NCBI GenBank assembly: GCA_024281825.1
Contig: JAMWZY010000006.1
Coordinates: 1-64,000, forward strand
Source: Nitrosomonas sp.
GTDB lineage: Bacteria; Pseudomonadota; Gammaproteobacteria; Burkholderiales; Nitrosomonadaceae
Length of the DNA: 64,000 bases
Direction: 5' to 3'
The notes under the pieces are model-generated. The model was not told the origin of the DNA. It searched no databases and saw only the letters and a program-made list of their open reading frames with translations. The stretch's first letter is position 1, and every line of letters starts with the position of its first letter. The position numbers and the translations under genes were made by a program. Of the stretch, positions 8,475 through 18,831 are shown in pieces.

Positions 8475-8913
8475 TTATTTTTGGTAGATAAATTATAGTG
8501 TTAGAACTTATTATCGACATCTCGTAACACTTGAATAAAACTTTATACTGTACTCATACCACAAGTCGTGTATAATTTTCCCACATGAAATTCATTCGTT
8601 GAGAACTATGACAACAACCTCAACTCAAAGTTTGCTGCTTCAATAAATAGTCTCTGTGATTTCGCGCTATCTGTAAATTAATTACAGATATTCAAAGTAA
8701 AAACTTAGCAGAATTGATAATGTGTTTTGCTGAAACTTGATAACGCAACGCATAGGGATTATTACAATAAATTGGGCTTAACAACCTAAGGATTTCTCGC
8801 TAAGTATGTGTGCACTAAAAATTAATCAATAGTGACACTATTTTCTCTTCGCATTCAGTACTCATGAATCAGCTTCATATTCTATGGTATTGATATCACA
8901 AAGGAGTTGAACT
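8475..8913. other. AT-rich non-coding stretch upstream of the sugar dehydrogenase
   Basis: No credible gene is seen on either strand. It holds a short inverted repeat at 8669-8689 and, at its right end, the strong Shine-Dalgarno aaggag (8901-8906) of the next gene. Because the IS pair split this region from trhP, part of it may be the former downstream region of trhP. Confidence 0.6.
8669..8689. promoter_or_regulatory. Inverted repeat, possible operator
   Basis: Perfect 8-bp arms atctgtaa and ttacagat are separated by attaa. It lies about 225 bp upstream of the sugar dehydrogenase start. It is AT-rich with no T-tract, so an operator is as likely as a hairpin. No regulator can be assigned. 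Confidence 0.3.
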
Positions 8914-10050
8914 ATGGTTTCAAATCAAATATTCACATTCAAAAACATCTGCTTCGCACGAAAGTATTTCGTAATATTTACTATAGCAATTTTAACTGCG
9001 TTATTCATATCCGCAGAAATACAAGCTGGGGTACCTGCTGGATTTACGCAAACCAACACCATCAAGAACCTGAATAATCCAACACGAATGGCAATTGCAC
9101 CCGATGGTCGTATTTTTATAACCGAGCAAGCCGGGCGCATTAAAATTGTGGAAAAAGGCCATCTGCTGGCACAGCCATTTCTAAATATCGCTACACGCGT
9201 TAACAGTCAGGGTGAGCGCGGGCTATTAGGTATCGCCTTTGATCCAAATTTTCTTGCAAATCAATGGGTTTACATATATTACACCAGCAAATCTCCGACT
9301 ATCCATAATCGCGTAAGCCGTTTTAAAGCCAATGGCGACACGGCGTTATCCGGCAGTGAAGATGTACTGTTAGATATTCAACCATCCGGCTCCCAGACAA
9401 AACATAACGGTGGCGCAATTGGTTTTGGAGTAGATGGAAAGCTCTATATTGCAGTAGGTGATGGAGACGTTCGTAGCAATGCACAGTCTTTATCAAATCT
9501 AAAAGGTAAAATACTACGCATTAATAAAGATGGCAGTATACCGAATGATAATCCGTTTTATCAAAGTGCTGCGGGTGTCAATCGCGCTATTTGGGCAAAA
9601 GGATTGCGTAATCCTTATAGTTTTGATATTCAACCCGGTTCCGGACGCATTTATGTCAACGATGTTGGAGCAAATTCCTGGGAAGAAGTGAACCAAGTCA
9701 TCAAGGGCGCAAATTACGGTTGGCCAATCGTCGAAGGGAAAAGTAACGATACACGATTTCGTAATCCCATCCTCGCTTACAAACATAATAACACTGCGCC
9801 ATGCTACGCGATTGTCGGCAGTGCGTTTTACAATCCCATCAATGATCGATTTCCGAAAGATTATGTAGGCGATTACTTCTATGGCGATTTCTGCGGTGGT
9901 TGGATTCGTCGCTATGATATTGCAACGAAGAAATCATTTTCTTTTGCTTCCGGGATGGGCATGATCGTCGACATTCAAGTATCTCCTGATGGAAACATGT
10001 ATGTTCTAAGAAAAGAAAACGGAATCATGCAGATACGCTCAGGCAATTAG
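8914..10050 (+). CDS. PQQ-dependent sugar dehydrogenase family protein, exported
   Basis: This 378-residue protein belongs to the glucose/sorbosone dehydrogenase (soluble aldose sugar dehydrogenase) beta-propeller family, which oxidises aldoses in the periplasm using PQQ. A long N-region is followed by a hydrophobic signal segment (YFVIFTIAILTALFI) with likely cleavage after EIQA near residue 38. Family motifs are RMAIAPDGRIFITEQAGRI, GERGLLGIAFDPNF, KHNGGAIGFG and AKGLRNPYSFDI. Late cysteines (C299, C325) may form a disulfide. A strong aaggag lies 7 bp before the ATG. PQQ biosynthesis genes are not in view, so substrate and activity are unproven. Confidence 0.88.
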   Translation: MVSNQIFTFKNICFARKYFVIFTIAILTALFISAEIQAGVPAGFTQTNTIKNLNNPTRMAIAPDGRIFITEQAGRIKIVEKGHLLAQPFLNIATRVNSQGERGLLGIAFDPNFLANQWVYIYYTSKSPTIHNRVSRFKANGDTALSGSEDVLLDIQPSGSQTKHNGGAIGFGVDGKLYIAVGDGDVRSNAQSLSNLKGKILRINKDGSIPNDNPFYQSAAGVNRAIWAKGLRNPYSFDIQPGSGRIYVNDVGANSWEEVNQVIKGANYGWPIVEGKSNDTRFRNPILAYKHNNTAPCYAIVGSAFYNPINDRFPKDYVGDYFYGDFCGGWIRRYDIATKKSFSFASGMGMIVDIQVSPDGNMYVLRKENGIMQIRSGN

Positions 10051-10252
10051 CATGTTAGTTTAAAAAAGTAAGCGTTATCTGGATAAAACGATGCACCGAT
10101 CATTAAATACTCAAATAAAATCACATCATTCAATGTAATTCCAAACACGCCATAAGCAATGATCACCGGGATAACGCCAGCTTATGATGCTGTATTTGTA
10201 ATCGAGCATAGTCGGAAATAACAGCACCATCATTTGTAAGCGTTTTAATACC

Positions 10253-10278
10253 GGGCTAGCAGGTATCTCTGCTAGCCC
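10253..10278. terminator. Perfect hairpin between the sugar dehydrogenase and a convergent gene
   Basis: 10-bp arms gggctagcag and ctgctagccc with a 6-nt loop. It sits 24 bp beyond the stop of the minus-strand 10302-10739 gene and about 200 bp after the plus-strand dehydrogenase. There is no clear T-tract on either strand, so termination is likely but not certain. Confidence 0.5.
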
Positions 10279-10301
10279 AATAAGAATCATGGATTTGTGA
10301 T

Positions 10302-10739
10302 TTAATAACCCGAATCCATTGGTCTACCAGGATTCAGCATTCTTTGTTGACTATTGGGTGGAGGAGAACTATTTATATTCAATCGATTATTCAATGGATT
10401 GGTTTGCGCAGGCATGCCTGAAGCAGACGGATTAGCCGGACTCATCATGGGTATTTCCTCACGAAGTTTTGCCGGTGCATCTTCAATTGCCTTACCTTGT
10501 CCGGCATCAGGGATTTGATCATTGGATGGAGAAACAGCAGCACTACTCTTGTTGCGACTCACTAAAGTCGGATCGGATTTTTCAATTTGTCCAATATTTT
10601 TCCTGTCATCCGTAATGGGCTTCGGCGCAGGGGGTGCAGGAGGCGCTGGTGAATTGGCTAATAATGATGTGCCAAACAGCCCAAGCACCAAACAACCAGT
10701 AATACGTAGAAAATGATTTTTATTTTTAAACATATTCAT
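10302..10739 (-). CDS. Secreted Pro-rich low-complexity protein
   Basis: The 145-residue product has a clean signal peptide (HFLRITGCLVLGLFGTSLLA, residues 9-28) followed by a Pro/Ala-rich stretch (SPAPPAPPAPKP) and a polar Ser/Asn/Pro-rich remainder with no recognisable domain. It looks disordered and periplasmic or surface-associated. A good Shine-Dalgarno (aaggag) precedes the ATG, supporting a real gene. The family is unknown to me. Confidence 0.7.
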   Translation of the reverse strand: MNMFKNKNHFLRITGCLVLGLFGTSLLANSPAPPAPPAPKPITDDRKNIGQIEKSDPTLVSRNKSSAAVSPSNDQIPDAGQGKAIEDAPAKLREEIPMMSPANPSASGMPAQTNPLNNRLNINSSPPPNSQQRMLNPGRPMDSGY

Positions 10740-10883
10740 ATCAATACTCCTTTAATAGTAGATATCCATGAACAACAGACCATGACTTTACTGTAGTCAT
10801 ACATTTATAAGCATAGTCTACGCTGGTAAGATTCACAATCCCTTTATAACCGTCTTATAAAGCCGTGTGATCCATCCGCTGAC

Positions 10884-11879
10884 TTACGTTTGGGCTTGAT
10901 TCTGGTTAAAGAAATGAAATATTCTTTCCGGCAACCAATCCAGTCTACCCGGAAATGTACCTTGTAGAAACCCAGCGTGTCCGCCGTGTTCGGGAAACTC
11001 CAGCACCACCTTGGAGGATACTTCTTGCTGTTTGGGCAAAACGGAAGCTGGCATGAAAGGATCGTTACGTGCATTGATAATTAAAGTAGGTACGGCTATT
11101 TTTCCTAACCATTGCTTGCTGGCAGCAACATGCCAATAGTGATCGGTATCACGGAAATCATGTAACGGCGCCGTCACCAGATTATCAAAATCATAAATTG
11201 TGGCGCATTTCTTCAGTGCTTGGCGATCAAATAGCCCAGGAAATTGCTGAAGCTTATAAAAAGCTTTGCGTTTCAATGTTGTCAGGAAATGCCGGGTATA
11301 CACTTGATTAAAACCGGTATCCAACGCAGCTCCCGCCGCTGCCAAATCGAGTGGAACAGAAATGGCGACTACACCGGAAACCAAACTGTTTGCCCGTTGA
11401 TTCTGTTCCCCCAACCATTTTAATAATGCATTGCCACCCAACGATACCCCTACAACAAACATCGGTTGCATAGATCGCCCCCCCCCAACCTGCAGAATCA
11501 CTCGTTGCAGCATTTGCTCAATTTCAGCAGAATCACCGGCATGATACGCACGTGGTAAACGGTTAGGTGTCCCGGAACAACCACGAAAGTGAATTACCAC
11601 ACTCGACCAGTGATGCTTTTCTAGGGCATTGATGGTACTAACAATATAATGACTGGAAGAATTACCTTCCAAACCATGAAAAAAAACCACCAAAGGCGAA
11701 TGGGCAGCACCATCGACCCAATCCACATCGACGAAATCACCATCATCCAATTCCCAGCGCTCCCGCCGGTATTGAAACAGTCTCACCGGCTTAAAAGCAT
11801 AAGGGTAAATGGTTTGCAGGTTTCCTCCAGGCAGCCAAATCGGTGGCAAATAAGTAGAAATAGCGTGTAATCCTGACAT
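10884..11879 (-). CDS. YheT-family alpha/beta hydrolase
   Basis: This 331-residue protein matches the YheT/COG0429 hydrolase family. The N-terminal signature LPGGNLQTIYPYAF is diagnostic. The fold motifs are VVFFHGLEGNSSSHY (oxyanion region), nucleophile elbow GVSLGGN, an acid in NARNDPFMP, and the catalytic His in EHGGHAGF. Substrate is unknown; relatives are esterase-like. I prefer the ATG at 11879 over an in-frame TTG at 11891. No strong Shine-Dalgarno is visible for either. A run of C residues codes part of a Gly-rich loop (QVGGGR). Confidence 0.88.
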   Translation of the reverse strand: MSGLHAISTYLPPIWLPGGNLQTIYPYAFKPVRLFQYRRERWELDDGDFVDVDWVDGAAHSPLVVFFHGLEGNSSSHYIVSTINALEKHHWSSVVIHFRGCSGTPNRLPRAYHAGDSAEIEQMLQRVILQVGGGRSMQPMFVVGVSLGGNALLKWLGEQNQRANSLVSGVVAISVPLDLAAAGAALDTGFNQVYTRHFLTTLKRKAFYKLQQFPGLFDRQALKKCATIYDFDNLVTAPLHDFRDTDHYWHVAASKQWLGKIAVPTLIINARNDPFMPASVLPKQQEVSSKVVLEFPEHGGHAGFLQGTFPGRLDWLPERIFHFFNQNQAQT

Positions 11880-12189
11880 CGTTTGAAACAATGGAATCGA
11901 TTTTTGATAGGGTTGAATGATATCACTTGCAAACTCAATATTTGCCGGTGATTTGCGTTTAGGTGCTTAAAAAACTACTCAGTCGAGCGATCTATTTGAG
12001 TACGGAAAAGGTTTGCGAGCAAGAGAAAATAGATATTGCTCCATCTGAAGCTTAATCGTTTGCCACAACCGCCTCCCATAAGGCAAACCAACGCCACAGG
12101 ATCTAGCTTGTATCGCGATTTTTGAATGCATTCAGTCAATCTAAAATTGATTGACTGAATATCTTATTTCCCAGATCAAGCTTGAAATG
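11880..12189. other. Intergenic stretch upstream of the hydrolase gene
   Basis: No gene is visible. The right part holds the terminator of the sucA-sucB operon (12130-12160). The left part must contain the promoter of the hydrolase gene, but I see no convincing hexamers. Confidence 0.5.
12130..12160 (-). terminator. Terminator hairpin of the TCA-cycle operon
   Basis: Perfect 12-bp arms attcagtcaatc and gattgactgaat around a 7-nt loop, 29 bp past the sucB stop. The minus-strand continuation contains an A-rich rather than a T-rich run, so the assignment rests on stem quality and position. Confidence 0.6.
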
Positions 12190-13485
12190 TTATGCCTCCA
12201 ATAACGGACTCACTGGATATTCCAAGGCTTCTTTCATCGCCACCAAGGCTAGCACTGCTTCCCGACCATCAATGATACGATGATCATAGGAAAGCGCTAG
12301 ATAATTCATCGGGCGGATAACGATTTGGCCATTTTCCACAACGGGCCGATCTTTAGTGGCATGAATACCAAGGATCGCACTTTGCGGTGGATTGATAATT
12401 GGTGTTGACAACATCGAACCAAATACACCGCCATTAGTGATGGAAAAAGTACCGCCGCTAAGTTCTTCCAGTGTGAGCTTACCTTCCTGCGCGCGTTTAG
12501 CGAAGTCCGCAATTTGTTTTTCAATCCCCGCCAGTGTTAGTTGATCAGCGTTGCGAATCACCGGAACCACCAATCCACGTGAACTACCCACCGCGATACC
12601 AATATCAAAGTAATCGTGGTAAACAATGTCTGCGCCTTCAACTGAGGCATTAATAATCGGGTATTTTTTCAACGCTGCGACAACCGCTTTAACAAAGAAT
12701 GACATGAAGCCAAGCTTGATGCCGTGCTCTTTTTCAAACTCCACCTTATAACGCGCACGCAAATCCATTACAGCTTGCATATTGACTTCATTAAAGGTTG
12801 TTAAAATTGCTGCAGTCGACTGTGATTGGACCAACCGTTGCGCAATCGTTTGACGCAAACGAGACATCGCTACACGGCGTTCTTTGCGGGAATCGCTAGG
12901 TTGATCTACACTGACTGCATGCTGTGGTGGAAACGTTTCTGGCTGTGATTGCGGCATCATTTGCTCAACCTGCTCGGTTGTATTAACCGTTTGCTTATTG
13001 ATTGAGGCTTGCACATCTTCTTTAAGAACGCGTCCTCCTAATCCTGTGCCTTTAAGACGAGCCACATCAGAAGAACTCAAATTAAGATCAGCCGCCAGTT
13101 TACGTGCGGCAGGCATCAACACGGGCACCGCTTGCAAATCCTTAATCGCAGCAATTGCTTTTTCAGTCGATGCTATCGATTTTTTGGGTTGAATATCGGT
13201 AATCGGCTTAGTTTCGGCTTCACTCGCTTGCGGTTCTTCAACCACAGCATCCGTGTCAATTACGGCGATCACTTCACCACTAGTAACGGTTGCTCCATCA
13301 GGTTTACGAATTTCTTTCAACACACCGGCATTCGGTGCAGGCAATTCCATCACGACTTTATCGGTCTCAATATCAATCAAGTTTTCCGAGCGCTTGACCG
13401 CTTCACCGATCTTTTTATGCCACGCTACCAAAGTAGCTTCAGCAACAGATTCTGATAACACAGGTACTTTTACTTCAACGAGCAT
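12190..13485 (-). CDS. sucB: 2-oxoglutarate dehydrogenase E2, dihydrolipoyllysine succinyltransferase
   Basis: The E2 core of the 2-oxoglutarate dehydrogenase complex, which transfers succinyl from lipoate to CoA. It has 431 residues, slightly longer than E. coli SucB (405) because of its linkers. Domains in order: lipoyl domain with the lipoylated Lys in IETDKVVMEL (residues 1-75), an acidic linker, the peripheral subunit-binding domain (PAARKLAADLNL, about 122-158), a Gln-rich linker, and the catalytic domain ending in LSYDHRIIDGREAV with the active His and Asp. Shine-Dalgarno agagga precedes the ATG. It lies 17 bp after sucA. No lpd (E3) follows in the window. Confidence 0.97.
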   Translation of the reverse strand: MLVEVKVPVLSESVAEATLVAWHKKIGEAVKRSENLIDIETDKVVMELPAPNAGVLKEIRKPDGATVTSGEVIAVIDTDAVVEEPQASEAETKPITDIQPKKSIASTEKAIAAIKDLQAVPVLMPAARKLAADLNLSSSDVARLKGTGLGGRVLKEDVQASINKQTVNTTEQVEQMMPQSQPETFPPQHAVSVDQPSDSRKERRVAMSRLRQTIAQRLVQSQSTAAILTTFNEVNMQAVMDLRARYKVEFEKEHGIKLGFMSFFVKAVVAALKKYPIINASVEGADIVYHDYFDIGIAVGSSRGLVVPVIRNADQLTLAGIEKQIADFAKRAQEGKLTLEELSGGTFSITNGGVFGSMLSTPIINPPQSAILGIHATKDRPVVENGQIVIRPMNYLALSYDHRIIDGREAVLALVAMKEALEYPVSPLLEA

Positions 13486-13502
13486 AATGTTTCGTCCTCT
13501 GG

Positions 13503-16322
13503 TTAAATTTTGTCTCTGAAAGCCGCTTCTATCAATTCATTTTGAGTAAATTTATGCCTGGCCGCATAACCCACTGCCGGCGATGCGGCTGATGCGCGCA
13601 GAGCGTAATCCAATATCTGATTAGGCCACATATGCCGCAACAAATAATGTTGTATCCTATGCCACGCGCCTTGATTTCCTGGCTCTTCCTGACACCATAT
13701 CACTTCTTTCGCATTTTTGTAACGGTCAATCTCGGTTTGAAACTCGTCATGCGGAAATGGATACAATTGCTCCAGACGAATAATCACCATATTCGTTATT
13801 TTTCGTTCTTTCCGGTAAGCAATCAATTCATAATAGATTTTTCCGCTACAAACAATGATGCGTCTGATCTTTTTTGCATCCAGATTATCTACCTCGGGAA
13901 TCACTGGATAAAAATGACCTTGAACTAAATCTTCCAAACGCGACGCGGATTCTTTAAGCCGCAACATGCTTTTAGGACTCATAATGATCAGCGGTTTGCG
14001 TAATGGGCGAATGATTTGCCTACGCAGCATGTGAAACATTTGCGCGGGCGTGGAAGGAATGCAAATCTGAATATTATAATCCGCGCAAAGCTGCATGAAC
14101 CGTTCGAGCCGCGCAGAGGAATGCTCCGGTCCCTGCCCTTCATAACCATGCGGCAACATCATGACCAAACCACACAAACGTCCCCATTTAGCTTCGCCGG
14201 CGGCAATAAACTGATCGACAACAACTTGCGCACCATTGACGAAATCGCCAAATTGCGCTTCCCATATGACCAATTCGTTAGGTTGCGTTGTGGCATAACC
14301 GTATTCAAAACCAAGCACGGCTTCTTCGGATAGCATCGAGTCAATGACCACAAAATCGGCTTGCTGCGGATCAATATGGCACAATGGCACATAAATTCGC
14401 TCATTTTGATCCGCCGTAACTTGATCGCGTATCACCGCATGCCGATGAAAAAACGTACCACGCCCAGAATCCTGTCCGGTTAACCTTATACCATGACCTG
14501 TCTGCACCAGAGAAGCATAAGCCAAATTCTCTGCCATACCCCAGTCTATCGGCAACTTCCCTTCACCCATAGCACGTCGGTCCGTGATGATTTTCTCGAC
14601 ACGCGAATGCAGCTTGAAATCGCTCGGGATATCCGTTAATCGGTTAGCAAGTTTTTTCAGCGTTGTGAGCGGAACACCCGTTTTAATGCTTTGGTTCCAT
14701 TTAATCGATTTCAGGAAAGGCGCCCAGTCACCCGTCGATTTATAATCATGATAGATACTTTTATTGGGATTCGTCCCTGCATCCATAGCAACACGATAGG
14801 CCTCAATCATGGCTTCGGCGTCTTGGCTACTGATGACGCCGGCTACAGTCAGCTTATTGATATATAGCGTCAACGTACCAGGATGTTTATTGATGATTTG
14901 ATACATGCGAGGTTGCGTGACCATCGGCTCATCTTGCTCGTTATGGCCTTGGCGACGAAAACATACCAAGTCGATGACGACATCCTTGTGAAAGCGCATC
15001 CGAAAATCGAATGCCAACTCCCCTATCATCAACACTGCCTCTGGATCATCGCCATTCACATGAAAAATCGGCGCTTCAATCATTTTCGCCACATCCGTAC
15101 AATAAAATGTCGAACGACTATCCCGTGTATCAGAAGTGGTAAACCCTATCTGGTTATTAATAATGATATGCACTGTACCACCGGTACCAAAACCCCGTGT
15201 TTGCGACAAATTCAGCGTTTCCATTACTACGCCCTGCCCTGCAAAAGCCGCATCGCCGTGGATCAGAACCGGCATCACCTTATCACCCACTAAATCTTTT
15301 AAAACATGCTGTCGTGCTCTTGCAGATCCCTCCACAACAGGATTGACGATTTCTAAGTGCGAAGGATTAAATGCTAAAGCTAAGCGCACCACGCCGCCCT
15401 GGGTTTGGATCGCCGAAGAAAAACCTTGGTGGTACTTGACATCGCCAGATGGTAAATCGGATGGCTGCGTTCCTTCGAATTCACGGAATAAGTCGGCGGG
15501 CATTTTCCCGAGTGTATTGACTAATACATTCAACCGGGCGCGGTGTGCCATTCCCATGACAATTTGCTGCACACCGGAAGCTCCTGCTCGCTGAATCAGA
15601 CCATCCAATAGAGGAACTAGGCTTTCATTACCTTCCCCTGAGAAACGTTTTTGTCCTACGTAGCGGCTGTGTAAATAACGTTCAAGACCCTCTGCAGCTA
15701 CCAGTCGCTCTAAGATATGACGCTTATATTCATCGGAATAATTTGGATTCGATCGTTGCCCTTCCAAACGTGCCTGTATCCAGCGTTTCTGCTCCACCGA
15801 AGAAATATACATATATTCGGCACCGATAGAACCACAGTATGTTTCACGCAGAATCTGCAGCATATCACGTAGAGTGGCGTGCTCAGGGCACACCAAAGAA
15901 CCACTGTTAAATACTTTGTCCAGGTCTGTTTCGGTGAAACCGAAATAGGCAGGATCGAGTTCCGGTACGTTGGCCTGTTGAACCAATCCAAGCGGATCCA
16001 GCTTTGCTTGGCTTAATCCACGATAGCGATAGGTGTTAATCAGTTGCAGCACAGCGACTTGCTTACGATCATCCGGCTCAACCGGCGCAGCGCTGGCCGA
16101 TATTTTGAGTTCTCCAACAGCCTGGTCAATCGCTATCGAAGCGCCATTGATTCGTTGCGAATTGGTTTCAATACTCGCTTGATTAACGTGCATGGTATCG
16201 AAATAATCCCGCCAGATTGGCACCACGGAATAAGGATCGTGCAAATAGTCCTCATATAAAGCTTCGATAAAAGCAGCATTTTCTCCGTACAAAGCCGAAT
16301 GATCAATCGCTGGATTATTCAT
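13503..16322 (-). CDS. sucA: 2-oxoglutarate dehydrogenase E1 component
   Basis: The thiamine-diphosphate-dependent E1 subunit decarboxylates 2-oxoglutarate. It has 939 residues (E. coli 933). The N-terminal E2-binding helix (SALYGENAAFIEALYEDYL), the thiamine diphosphate domain (GMAHRARLNVLVN; HGDAAFAGQG; GFTTSDTRDSRST) and the transketolase-like C-terminal half (LLPHGYEGQGPEHSSARLERF) are all intact. It is translated between gltA and sucB. Ammonia oxidisers carry these genes despite obligate autotrophy in many strains, so the gene does not prove a running oxidative cycle. Confidence 0.97.
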   Translation of the reverse strand: MNNPAIDHSALYGENAAFIEALYEDYLHDPYSVVPIWRDYFDTMHVNQASIETNSQRINGASIAIDQAVGELKISASAAPVEPDDRKQVAVLQLINTYRYRGLSQAKLDPLGLVQQANVPELDPAYFGFTETDLDKVFNSGSLVCPEHATLRDMLQILRETYCGSIGAEYMYISSVEQKRWIQARLEGQRSNPNYSDEYKRHILERLVAAEGLERYLHSRYVGQKRFSGEGNESLVPLLDGLIQRAGASGVQQIVMGMAHRARLNVLVNTLGKMPADLFREFEGTQPSDLPSGDVKYHQGFSSAIQTQGGVVRLALAFNPSHLEIVNPVVEGSARARQHVLKDLVGDKVMPVLIHGDAAFAGQGVVMETLNLSQTRGFGTGGTVHIIINNQIGFTTSDTRDSRSTFYCTDVAKMIEAPIFHVNGDDPEAVLMIGELAFDFRMRFHKDVVIDLVCFRRQGHNEQDEPMVTQPRMYQIINKHPGTLTLYINKLTVAGVISSQDAEAMIEAYRVAMDAGTNPNKSIYHDYKSTGDWAPFLKSIKWNQSIKTGVPLTTLKKLANRLTDIPSDFKLHSRVEKIITDRRAMGEGKLPIDWGMAENLAYASLVQTGHGIRLTGQDSGRGTFFHRHAVIRDQVTADQNERIYVPLCHIDPQQADFVVIDSMLSEEAVLGFEYGYATTQPNELVIWEAQFGDFVNGAQVVVDQFIAAGEAKWGRLCGLVMMLPHGYEGQGPEHSSARLERFMQLCADYNIQICIPSTPAQMFHMLRRQIIRPLRKPLIIMSPKSMLRLKESASRLEDLVQGHFYPVIPEVDNLDAKKIRRIIVCSGKIYYELIAYRKERKITNMVIIRLEQLYPFPHDEFQTEIDRYKNAKEVIWCQEEPGNQGAWHRIQHYLLRHMWPNQILDYALRASAASPAVGYAARHKFTQNELIEAAFRDKI

Positions 16323-16350
16323 AAGTTAAACAAGTCTATTAAAAATCAAA

Positions 16351-17649
16351 CTATTTTTTGCAATAGGCAGCAGGAATGTCACGCATTGTCGCCCCTTGAT
16401 ATAACTGACGTGGACGGCCAATCTTGTAATCCGGATCAGAAACCATTTCGTTCCATTGCGCTACCCAACCTACTGTCCGCGCCATTGCAAAAATGGCCGT
16501 GAACATGATGGTAGGTATACCCAGCGCACGTTGCACAATACCGGAATAAAAATCGACATTCGGATAAAGTTTTCTGGAAATAAAATAATCGTCTTCCAAC
16601 GCAATCTTTTCAAGCTGTAGCGCTAATCTAAATAAGCGATCATTCTCTAACCCCAGTTCGTTTAAGACCTCATGGCAGGTTTCCCGCATTAATTTAGCAC
16701 GTGGATCAAAATTCTTATAGACGCGGTGACCAAATCCCATCAAGCGATAATTACTGTCTTTATCTTTGACACGCTTGATATATTCATCAATGCGCGATAC
16801 ATCGCCGATTTCCTCCAGCATATTCAAGCAAGCTTCGTTCGCACCACCGTGGGCTGGCCCCCATAAACACGAGATACCTGAAGAAACACACGCAAATGGA
16901 TTAGCACCGCTGGAACCTACCAAACGTACTGTTGAAGTCGAAGCATTTTGCTCATGATCAGCATGCAGGATCAGAATGCGATCCAATGCCCGTACAATCA
17001 CAGGATTGGTAACGTATTCTTCCGAAGGTACAGAAAACATCATATGCAAGAAATTTTCCGCATAGCTCAAACGGTTCTTCGGATAAACATACGGTTGACC
17101 AATGTTATATTTATAGGCCATTGCTGCAATGGTCGGTAGTTTGGCAATCAATCGGAACGCCGATTTTTGGCGATAAGCCGGATCGGAAATATTCAACGCA
17201 TCATGATAAAAGGCGGACAATGCGCCAACCACGCCAACCATCACAGCCATCGGGTGGGCATCACGGCGGAAACCGTTAAAGAACCGCACGAGCTGCTCAT
17301 GCAACATCGAATGATCTTTAATGGTTCCATCAAATGTAGATTTTTGCTCGGGCGTCGGCAGGTCCCCATTCATCAGTAGATAGCATACATCGATAAAATC
17401 ACAATGCATGGCCAATTGTTCGATGGGATAACCGCGGTATAACAATATGCCCTTTTCGCCATCTATAAAGGTAATTGAGGAATTGTTACTCGCCGTGGAC
17501 AAATAACCCGGATCATAAGTAAACATACCGCTTTGCTTATGTAACGTCCGGATATCAATGACATCGGGGCCCATCGTTCCAGACAAAATCGGCAGTTCAA
17601 TAGGCGCTGAACCATTATTAAGATTTAAAGTTGCTGTTTTTTGTGCCAT
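16351..17649 (-). CDS. gltA: Citrate synthase (type II)
   Basis: The enzyme condenses oxaloacetate and acetyl-CoA. The product has 432 residues from the ATG at 17649 ([10 protein letters not shown]). That start has a Shine-Dalgarno (ggagagg) 5 bp upstream, so I reject the longer frame beginning at 17697. Active-site segments are present: [33 protein letters not shown] and the C-terminal GWVAQWNE. Length and N-terminal domain match the hexameric, NADH-sensitive Gram-negative class. It lies 81 bp after sdhE and 28 bp before sucA on the same strand. Confidence 0.96.
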   Translation of the reverse strand: MAQKTATLNLNNGSAPIELPILSGTMGPDVIDIRTLHKQSGMFTYDPGYLSTASNNSSITFIDGEKGILLYRGYPIEQLAMHCDFIDVCYLLMNGDLPTPEQKSTFDGTIKDHSMLHEQLVRFFNGFRRDAHPMAVMVGVVGALSAFYHDALNISDPAYRQKSAFRLIAKLPTIAAMAYKYNIGQPYVYPKNRLSYAENFLHMMFSVPSEEYVTNPVIVRALDRILILHADHEQNASTSTVRLVGSSGANPFACVSSGISCLWGPAHGGANEACLNMLEEIGDVSRIDEYIKRVKDKDSNYRLMGFGHRVYKNFDPRAKLMRETCHEVLNELGLENDRLFRLALQLEKIALEDDYFISRKLYPNVDFYSGIVQRALGIPTIMFTAIFAMARTVGWVAQWNEMVSDPDYKIGRPRQLYQGATMRDIPAAYCKK

Positions 17650-17730
17650 GTTACCTCTCCACCTATTGCTCATAATTAACCAGTATGCACGATGCATACC
17701 TTAAAGAATTCCACAAATACGCCCAGAAAA

Positions 17731-17964
17731 TCAGCTCTTTTGCAGTAGATTCAACACGATAAGCAAACGACTGTCTATGGCTACTTGCCTTCCCGTGATT
17801 AAATCCCATAAATCATTATCTGGCAAATCGAGCAAACGCTCAAACTGCTCTAGTTGCTGACTATTTAACTGTAAGTAGTAACGATCTAAAAAGCGCAGTA
17901 GCACGATATCCAGCTCAAGCATCCCACGCCGACAACGCCAGCGCGCCCGCTCAAGCGCTTTCAT
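17731..17964 (-). CDS. sdhE: Succinate dehydrogenase assembly factor SdhE (FAD assembly)
   Basis: The 77-residue protein carries the RGxxE motif of the SdhE/YgfY/CptB family (RRGMLELD, residues 13-20). SdhE promotes covalent FAD attachment to SdhA. The rest (DRYYLQLNSQQLEQFERLLDLPDNDLWDLITG) follows the family helix bundle. It overlaps sdhB by 4 bp (coupled translation). Its client SdhA is not encoded nearby. Confidence 0.93.
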   Translation of the reverse strand: MKALERARWRCRRGMLELDIVLLRFLDRYYLQLNSQQLEQFERLLDLPDNDLWDLITGRQVAIDSRLLIVLNLLQKS

Positions 17965-18656
17965 ACCATCCTTTTAACCATCATGTCTTTGATTTTACCA
18001 ATTGCGCTGGTTGGATTTAAACCTTTAGGACAGGCATCCACACAATTCATAATGGAATGGCAGCGAAACAGTCGGTAAGGATCTTCCAAGTTATCTAACC
18101 GTTCGGCCGTCGCTTGGTCGCGACTATCGGCCAGAAAACGGTAAGCTTGCAGCAATCCGGCAGGACCTACAAATTTATCGGGATTCCACCAAAAAGATGG
18201 GCACGATGTCGTACAACAAGCGCATAAGATACATTCGTACGCTCCGTCTAGTTTAGCCCGATCTTCTGGAAATTGCAGTCGTTCGGTTTCTGGAGGCGGA
18301 TCATTATTGATCAAAAAAGGTTTGATCGAATGATACTGTTGAAAGAATTGCGTCATATCAACAATCAAATCGCGAATCACTGGCAATCCAGGCAAAGGAC
18401 GGACTTCAATCGGCTCTTTCAAACTGCTGATCGGAGTGATACAAGCCAATCCATTACGGCCATTGATATTCATCGCATCCGAACCGCATACGCCTTCACG
18501 GCAGGATCGGCGCAAGCTCAGGCTATCATCGATCGATTTGATTCGTAGCAATGCATCCAGCAACATTTTGTCTGTGCTAGCCAATTGCACATCATAATCA
18601 CGCATGTAAGGTTTTTCATCTTTATCGGGATCATAGCGGTAAATAGAAAATTTCAT
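17961..18656 (-). CDS. sdhB: Succinate dehydrogenase iron-sulfur subunit
   Basis: This 231-residue subunit passes electrons from SdhA FAD to quinone through three clusters. The [2Fe-2S] ligands are in SCREGVCGSD...GLAC (C52, C57, D60, C72). The [4Fe-4S]/[3Fe-4S] motifs are CILCACCTTSCP and CHSIMNCVDACPKGL. A Shine-Dalgarno (ggag) sits 6 bp before the ATG. Normally sdhCDA directly precede sdhB. Here the upstream gene is an unrelated TIR-FGE gene, so sdhCDA must be elsewhere. Confidence 0.96.
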   Translation of the reverse strand: MKFSIYRYDPDKDEKPYMRDYDVQLASTDKMLLDALLRIKSIDDSLSLRRSCREGVCGSDAMNINGRNGLACITPISSLKEPIEVRPLPGLPVIRDLIVDMTQFFQQYHSIKPFLINNDPPPETERLQFPEDRAKLDGAYECILCACCTTSCPSFWWNPDKFVGPAGLLQAYRFLADSRDQATAERLDNLEDPYRLFRCHSIMNCVDACPKGLNPTSAIGKIKDMMVKRMV

Positions 18657-18831
18657 GTCGGCTCCGAGTGATGGGAAAACTGATTAGAATCGATCGCAAT
18701 AACTCAGCATAGTGCAGAGTATACAGATTTGAAACCAGATTAACATGTTTGGTTTTTGGGGGTCAAACAACTCAGTTTGCAATACACACCACAAGCAGCC
18801 TATCCTTCAACTTACAATTGAAAAAATCAAA